Both the position numbers and the translations under genes were made by a program. The notes beneath the pieces were generated by a model, which worked only from the letters and a program-made list of their open reading frames with translations, was not told the origin of the DNA and did no database searches. This document shows positions 57,998 through 64,000 of a DNA stretch of 64,000 nucleotides, piece after piece; position 1 is the stretch's first letter; the number at the start of each line of letters is the position of its first letter. This DNA comes from Sarocladium kiliense (taxonomy: Eukaryota > Ascomycota > Sordariomycetes > Hypocreales > Sarocladiaceae): positions 248,001-312,000 of the forward strand of contig JAUZTG010000036.1 of assembly GCA_030734395.1 (NCBI GenBank). Reading direction: 5' to 3'.

Positions 57998-59140
57998 TCA
58001 CGATTTGTTGGGTGCGATATCCGTGTAAACACGGAATCCGCTTTTCTTCTTCGCCTGCTGGAATGCTTCCTCGTGCTGTTCCAGGCTGTAAACGTCGTGG
58101 GTCGAGCCGCCGCGCTTGCCCAGCTTCAGCACACCCGAGTAGACCATCTTGAGTGTGAGCTCAACGCCGGGCCTCGAGACGACGACCTTGCCAATGATCT
58201 TGATATTCTGATGCATGACAACCGTGTAGGGCACCGCGATGGTGCCAGACGGTGCGCCGCTGAGGACGACCCTGCCCTCCGGCCGGACAGCCCTGATGCC
58301 GGCGTTGAAGACGGGAGAACCCGTCAGCTCGCCCGACGCCCAGTCGTTGAATACCTCGACGCCGCGGCCGTCAGGACTGGCCTTTCGAATGGCGGCCGCG
58401 TCGGCCTCGTCGTCGCCGGTCATGACCACGTAGCTGAAGCGCTCATGGTTACCAAGCTGCTTCGCCAACCGCTTGAGCTTCTCCTCGTTACGTCCTAGGG
58501 CAATCACATTGGCGCCCAGGGAGAGCGCAATGTCAGAGCTGATGCCGCCGAATGTGCCTGTGGCAGGGCCGATGGCAACTGTCTGGCCCGCTTTCACCTT
58601 GCCGGCTTCGCAGATGGCGCCGACGCCGATGACGTAGAATGATACCTCGTGGATGTCGGCAGCGGTGTATCCCAGCTGCTTCGTCAGGCGGTATTCATCG
58701 AGCACCACCAGGCCCTCCAGTGGGATCTTCTGATACTGTTGCAAAGCCCCATCTCGCCACTCGCCTTGCATCAGCTTGCGCCCTCGGGGACCCTCCCCAC
58801 CGTGGTGACCCTGGATGATCATCGTCTCTGAATCATCTCGGCCGTAGACTGTGCCCATGAAGTAGACAAGGTCGCCTGGCTTTGTCAGCACCGCATCTGA
58901 CCCGACGGTATGCACCCGTCCGATGTTGCTGGGATGCGGCACCAGCGGGAGGAACAGGTTGAAGACCTGGAGCTTTCCATTGTGAATGTCGCCCGCGTAC
59001 GGCTGGACGACAGTGTTGAGGACCTGCACGACGGCCGAGCCGGCTGTTGCTTCGGGCACGGGGAGGTTGATGAGCTCCAGGGGCTTGTCGAAGGAGGACA
59101 GCCACAGGGCGCGGTTCGTAGGCTCGGCGCTGGGGCTCAT
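57998..59140 (-). CDS. MDR-superfamily oxidoreductase (zinc-type alcohol dehydrogenase-like, quinone reductase type)
   Basis: Intronless, 380 aa from ATG 59140 (MSPSAEPTNRALWLSSF). A longer in-frame start at 59233 would add 31 residues but the conserved part begins at NRALWLSSFDKPL. A GroES-like half (VVQVLNTVVQPYAGDIHNG and PSNIGRVHTVGSDAV) precedes a Rossmann half with AIGPATGTFGGISSDIAL and NVIALGRNEEKLKRL. Clear catalytic zinc ligands are not evident. Members reduce or oxidise alcohols, quinones or enones with NADP(H). It lies between two AT-rich islands together with the esterase gene, and may serve aldehyde or alcohol conversion in the phenolic pathway. Confidence 0.85.
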   Translation of the reverse strand: MSPSAEPTNRALWLSSFDKPLELINLPVPEATAGSAVVQVLNTVVQPYAGDIHNGKLQVFNLFLPLVPHPSNIGRVHTVGSDAVLTKPGDLVYFMGTVYGRDDSETMIIQGHHGGEGPRGRKLMQGEWRDGALQQYQKIPLEGLVVLDEYRLTKQLGYTAADIHEVSFYVIGVGAICEAGKVKAGQTVAIGPATGTFGGISSDIALSLGANVIALGRNEEKLKRLAKQLGNHERFSYVVMTGDDEADAAAIRKASPDGRGVEVFNDWASGELTGSPVFNAGIRAVRPEGRVVLSGAPSGTIAVPYTVVMHQNIKIIGKVVVSRPGVELTLKMVYSGVLKLGKRGGSTHDVYSLEQHEEAFQQAKKKSGFRVYTDIAPNKS

Positions 59141-59832
59141 CTTTGTGAACGGCTGTCGTTGGGGAGTGGCTCGGTGAGAGGAAGTGTGTAAAACAGTGGA
59201 AAGTACTATGAAATGAACGCCAAGCAGCATCATCTACTGCTGCGAGCCGTCTGTTCTTACCCATTTTGAATCTTTTCCGGGTCGTTAAGTGCTCCACCTG
59301 ACGATCCCCTCCCCCAAGGTGGCCACGATCATGAAGATGGGTGGGGGATTCCCAACGTGAGCCCACCTCGGATCCAACCCCGAGCTTTAGCGCTGACCCA
59401 TCCTTATTATGCACCAGCTCGAAGACGGCTCGAAGACGCCGGTGTATGGGTGGGATAAGTGGACGAGGGCATGGTATTTGAGTTTTCCCCTTTCTCTACT
59501 CTAGTTGACGACCTCAAAGCCCTGTGGCTATGTTGGTACATCACGAGGAATCACCAATCTCTTAGACTTGAAAAGGAGGAATCATCAGACGGGATAAAAT
59601 GTCGCTAAGCCAGCATGGTCAAAGATACATGAAATATGTAGCTCGCCTATTCAAACCTCATGGGCGTAACATCATAACAACCATGATGTCTGTTGTTCGT
59701 ATTGTGTGGGATTGACCGACCCATTCGCTTTATGGTATTCCCTCTAGAGGCAACCCCGCGTACAAGCAAGCCACCACGGAATCTAGCAATATATAATTAA
59801 AAACCCGAGTCTCATCTCTGTTCAGGAGCCGT
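59141..59832. other. Intergenic, MDR promoter and esterase 3' side
   Basis: 692 bp. The reverse complement of CCACCCA occurs at 59338..59344 and 59457..59463. No gene recognised. Confidence 0.5.
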
Positions 59833-60898
59833 TCAGACGTGAGCTCGGAGGAACTCAAAGCCTCGGTCCACAACGCCATGGACATCATCTTCAGGCTTCG
59901 CTCGATCATCGAAGCCATGGGGCGCGTCCTCCAGCAGGACCAACTCCGACTCTACTCCATGGCTCTTGAGCTCATCGTGTGCACGCTGCGAGACCTCTGC
60001 CGGCACGAGAATGTCCTTGGTGCCGTGAATGAAGTAGGTTGGAGGGAAGTCACCCTTATCGAACAGCGTAGCAGGATCAACACGGTCGTAGTTGTCGTCA
60101 CCCACGGTTGCTTTCAACAGGGTACCCTTGCCCAGGCCGGCGAACATCCATGCGACGCGGTAATTGCTGAAGTCGGGGCCCGTCGGACCGACTGGGGGCG
60201 GACCACTGGTAGGAGGAGGCACATCATCCCAGATCTTGGCCAGGAAGTCTTCATCAAGTTTGGGAGCGCCAGAGGGAGGAGGAGGAAGCGCCGTGTGGAA
60301 GGCTGCCTTGTCCTTAAGGTATTTCATGCCGTAGAGGTCCAGAATCGCGCGTGGGGGTGATGGAGAGGTAGCCTGTTGGAGATCAGCCGCGTGTTCAACG
60401 GTTGTGGCGTGTATTGCAGTCTGTCACTTGACCAAGAATCACATACCGTCAAGAGAGCCAAAGTGCCTCCGCAAGACTGCCCGAACGTCACGATTCGTGA
60501 ACCGTCAACCTCGATCCCGGCATCCGTCAGAAGCAGCTCAGGGACCTTGGTCTGGGACCACTTGTACGCATCCAGCGCATCTGTCACCGGCCCATCATAT
60601 ACAGAAATGGTGGGAGATAGTCGGTAGTTGGCAGATACGACAATAAAGCCCAGATCGGCGAGTTTTGTTGCTTGACGCTCAGAAAGCAGTTCCTTGGAGC
60701 CAACCGTGAAGTTGCCTCCGTGAAAGTGGAGGACTAGTTCGCGTATGTGTTAGTGTGATGAATGGAATCGGAGGCAAATTCTGGGCTGATTGTACCTATG
60801 GGTAGACGAGAGGCCGACGCCGGCTTTCGAAAGTAAACATCTGCGTGAATTGGGACGCCGTTGGCCACTTTGTAAATGTATTCCCTTCTGAACAGCAT
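59833..60898 (-). CDS. Alpha/beta-hydrolase esterase (hormone-sensitive lipase-like)
   Basis: Three exons, 60796..60898, 60447..60733 and 59833..60372; introns 62 and 74 nt; 309 aa. The oxyanion loop is HFHGGNF (residues 37-43). The nucleophile elbow is GQSCGG with Ser121. The acid is in HGTKDILVP and the histidine in EDAPHGFDD, so the catalytic triad is complete. YGMKYLKDKAAFHTALPPPP looks like a lid region. There is no signal peptide, so the enzyme is likely cytosolic. It may hydrolyse phenolic or short-chain esters that feed the neighbouring oxidases; the substrate is not deducible from sequence. Confidence 0.87.
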
Positions 60899-61877
60899 GA
60901 TGACGATGTGGATGCGAAGGTCTACACCAGGTACCGGGTATCTTGGAAGAACTCGAGACGTTGGTGAGACTCCGTATTTTTTGTTTTCACCTCAATGAGA
61001 GATTCCCCAGATGGTCCCTACCACACCACGCGACTCTTCAGACCAAGGGATGGTGGGGTGGAGTTCAACTGGCGTCGATTTTGTCGTGGGGGAACCCTTG
61101 AAACCTCCCCACCCAGCGCCACCCAGCGCATATTCCCATACTCCTACACAAGGAGGACCCCATCCGCGAAAAGGAGTACTATTGTGGGTAACTAAGCATG
61201 AAGGCTAACGAAATATATAAGGCAATAACTACACTAAGTCAGTAGTGCCATGTTTTTTACGTTTTCAGAATAAATCCCTACCCTGCAACTTTAAATGTAA
61301 GAAACCACTCTCTAATAACGCAGTTTCTTGAGGGCAAACTAAGTAAAAATAGATATAATAGCGAATCAAATAAAGGTGTTCTTTTAAGGTATAGTTAGTT
61401 ATAAGACATAGCTCTTCTAAAAGATTTTAGCTATGAATAAAGCTAAAGATTAAGATATTACAGCATTAAACAAGTCTGATGAGACGCGAAGTTAGGAAGT
61501 TACCATTATGTTAAGGATTCTAGTTTTAAATATTAATAAGAGCGTAGCTACGAGAAGTCTAATCAACTATAATATAAGAATATAACATAAAGTATTATAT
61601 ATCTTTATTTTACATGATATCGTAGATTCTTAAAAAAAAATCAGGCCTAACCCTGAAGCGTTTCATATGCCAAGGTCAATTATTTTCACTTTTGTCACAT
61701 CACTGTACATCAACGCCCCATCCCTTCTTTTAGGGTTGGCGAGAATGAGCAACGCAAGCGAGTTGGACTTCCCTTAAGTCAAATTCATTGGGCTCAGACG
61801 TTCAGCAGGCCGGTTGTACAGTCTCACTAGAATGAAGATCAGGAATGAAGCCAATCTTTGCCATCAACCTAGCTCCA
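60899..61877. other. Intergenic region with second AT-rich island
   Basis: 979 bp. The esterase promoter holds two CCACCCAGC sites at 61109..61117 and 61119..61127, 10 bp apart. An AT-rich island occupies about 61200..61660. No gene recognised. Confidence 0.55.
61200..61660. repeat. Second AT-rich island, probable RIP-decayed repeat
   Basis: Mostly A/T with many TpA steps and no ORF, bounded by normal-composition DNA. Similar in character to the island at 57085 but no shared longer sequence was noticed by eye. Confidence 0.55.
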
Positions 61878-64000
61878 CTATCCAACTTTAGCACTCTTCA
61901 TCAGCCGTCCTAATTTTTGAGACATGAATGGTGGCCCTGGAGAGGAGTTAGAGATCATGCGTCCAGTGTTTATGGCCGAAGCGTAAGGGACGGGGGCTTA
62001 CAATGCCACATAGTCTTGTCCGAGAGGAGTTCCTTGGCTAGAGCAAGAGGCATGATTGCGATATGGTCTTGTAGTTGCGCTTGCAGTTCTTCCACCTCGG
62101 CGAACCCCTCGTCAATCAACGAACGCAGGGTATCCCGCAGCTCCAGCTGCGGATCAAGGGACTGTGCAAACTCGAGATACCAGTACAGTAGTAAACCTGA
62201 GAAAAGAAGGTCAGCGAGGTCGGCTCAGGTTTGATCTCGAAGGGGGAAAAAAAGGGCGAGAACGTGGAACTGGGGTCGACGAGTACTCACTCCCCTCATA
62301 CGTGCTCATGGCACACTCAGGTCCAAAGTCATGCGGAATTACCCGCCGCAAGTACTCCAAGCCCAGCTGGCAGTCGAACCGTAGCTGGTCCGCTGCACGA
62401 ATTAGCGCCTTGTGCAGATACGGGGATGACACGTCGTCCAGCAGGTTCGGCATATCCCGCTGGTTAGCCGGGAAAGCCGGGGAGCGGAGGAACTTCTTCA
62501 TGTTGTTCAGGGGGATGCTCCCATAGAGGTGGTAGAAACCCGAGTTGAGCAGCGACTTGGCGCACTGCATGGCCGGGTCCGGCGGCAATCCCGGCTTCGT
62601 CTGACCGAGCCGCCGCTGCAGCATCTCGTCGAGAATCTGCACTGAGCGGTCCATCTTCTCAATGAAGGTCGCGTAGAGCTGTTTGTGGTGGAAGCTAGTG
62701 AGGGCCTCAAAGGAGCACACGCGGTGGAGGATCGCTGACGCGATCGTAACGAGGCCGAACTCGCTGACGGTCTGGGGCGGCATCTGGCCGTCGAGCACGC
62801 TGTTGATGGCGTCGTCGATGTAGAGGACCTCGCCGGGAGGCTGCCATGAGGCTTCATCGCTGAGCCAGTCCGCGGTGCTCGAGGCGAGCGCGAACTTCTC
62901 GTCCACGACCGGGGCGACGAAGAACTGCTCCCTCTCCCTCGACCCAGGTGCTGCACCGATGAGAATAGTGCTCGCGAGACATCTTGATGCCCAATTAGCC
63001 TCACAAGTCGGCCCAGAAGAGGACTTAGTCAGAAGATACTTACCTGTTGATGCTCTCCTGGTGAACCCATTCTTTGTACGCGGTGATGGGGTACTTCTTC
63101 AACTGCGTCAAAACGTCTTGTGCACGCTGCGAAAACCCAAATCAGCTCTGTCGCCCAGGACGGCAAGTCAGGCAACATACCTTGATGGCATTAGGATAGA
63201 CATAGACTGCCCAGTGCTCCATGCCGCAGTGAACGCCGAGATAGCTCAAGAGCAGAGACGTCTTCAGCAGCCACAGCTGCGTCTCGCCGTCAACCTTCCC
63301 GTGCAACTCTGACCGATCGTGCTATACATGTTAGCGAGGAGATCCTGCGAGCGAACTCTCCGGTGCTCACGTGTACTTACCTCGAAGACAAGTCGCATGG
63401 CAACAGAGTACATGGAGACGGCAGTGGCCTGCTCGCCTAAATACGTCGCGCCGCACGCCATGATGGCAAGAAGGAGGGGCGCTAAGTTTTTGATCAAACT
63501 CGTCAGATACAAACCGTGTAGATGCGGGGAACTGTTCAATACTCACACGGCGCTGTCGCGATGCTGAATGTGGGCTCATGGATGATGGGGATGTGTGGCG
63601 AGATGTGCTTGAAGAAAATTCTGACAAACCGGCGTACGGTAAACTTGGATGGAAAGCGGAGGCTTTCAAGCAGATGTGATGGGTATTTTACAAATTTGGC
63701 CCAGGCCCTTGCACGTTCGTCTTCTTCGGACGCCATGATGAGAGCCGTAGGCCGCCTGCCACTGGGATGGTTGCTATCGTCCTTGTCCGGTGAAGTCGAG
63801 GTCGGCGATGGATGTGTTAAGATTGAGGACTGGTCCGTGAGGTCACACGGCATGGCCGGCACGAACTGCTGCGTGTTGAACAGGAACATGTCCATGTCCA
63901 TGATCTCGTTGAGGTCGGCGTTGGCGAGTCCCGGGTCGACATAGGAGTCGAGGAATGCCAGCGTGTCATCCTGAAGATATCCGGGGTATGGCTCATTCAG
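61878..64000 (-). CDS. Fungal transcription factor, regulatory domain only; N-terminus beyond the right edge
   Basis: Seven visible exons on minus: 63547..64000 (open at the edge), 63381..63481, 63181..63321, 63044..63126, 62291..62982, 62002..62196 and 61878..61936; 574 aa seen. The region EEDERARAWAKFVKYPSHLL and HIPIIHEPTF, then PLLLAIMACGATYLGE and LLLSYLGVHCGMEHW, fits the fungal_trans (PF04082) middle homology region. The end reads MWHWPPFMSQKLGRLMKSA after the last splice. The DNA-binding domain (zinc cluster or C2H2) would lie outside the window. Its position at the end of the phenolic gene cluster makes it the best candidate for its specific regulator. Confidence 0.85.

Noticed and set aside
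59141..59233. Longer start of the MDR oxidoreductase adding MMLLGVHFIVLSTVL and more
   Set aside because: The family's conserved part begins after ATG 59140; the extra 31 residues look like translated leader, not a known targeting signal. It cannot be fully excluded without transcript data.

Overview
The window is nuclear DNA of a filamentous ascomycete (Pezizomycotina). Genes carry short introns of about 45-95 nt with GT-AG ends, coding DNA is moderately GC-rich, and neighbouring genes are on mixed strands with compact divergent promoters. Two very AT-rich islands near the right end resemble repeats decayed by RIP-type mutation. I cannot place it below class level. Dothideomycetes is a reasonable guess but is not proven by the sequence.

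Positions 1-38,500 are mostly core genome: PAF1 complex subunit, RER1 retrieval receptor, mitochondrial enoyl-CoA hydratase, a RING/cysteine-rich/SH3 protein, a cysteine synthase-like enzyme, an unrecognised mitochondrial protein divergent from mitoribosomal protein bL19m, alpha-actinin, D-2-hydroxyglutarate dehydrogenase, a Zn2Cys6 regulator, a divergent FET3-FTR1 high-affinity iron uptake pair, proteasome subunit alpha-4, a small CHY zinc-finger protein, the TFIIH helicase XPB/Ssl2 and a TRK potassium transporter. Exon structures were rebuilt by hand from splice sites and reading frame. Several are unusual, including a 7-nt internal exon and a 5-nt initiating coding exon.

Positions 38,800-45,300 are accessory: a uronate dehydrogenase-like enzyme, a regulator without a visible zinc cluster, an SDR-fold protein that has lost its catalytic tyrosine, a SnoaL-like protein and a relic of the end of a cytochrome P450 gene.

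Positions 45,700-64,000 hold what looks like a catabolic cluster for plant or lignin-derived phenolics. It contains a berberine-bridge-type FAD oxidase (apparently frameshifted in its last exon), a group A flavin monooxygenase, an SDR, a carotenoid-oxygenase-family enzyme of the lignostilbene/resveratrol-cleaving type, a vanillyl-alcohol-oxidase-family enzyme, a dienelactone-hydrolase-like protein, an MDR oxidoreductase, an alpha/beta-hydrolase esterase, and a transcription factor that runs off the right edge. A plausible logic is: ester release, side-chain oxidation by the VAO-type enzyme, C=C cleavage to benzaldehydes, dehydrogenase steps, ring hydroxylation, then hydrolysis of a ring-cleavage lactone. 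No ring-cleavage dioxygenase is seen in the window. The 9-mer CCACCCAGC recurs in several promoters of this cluster and may be the site of a shared regulator.
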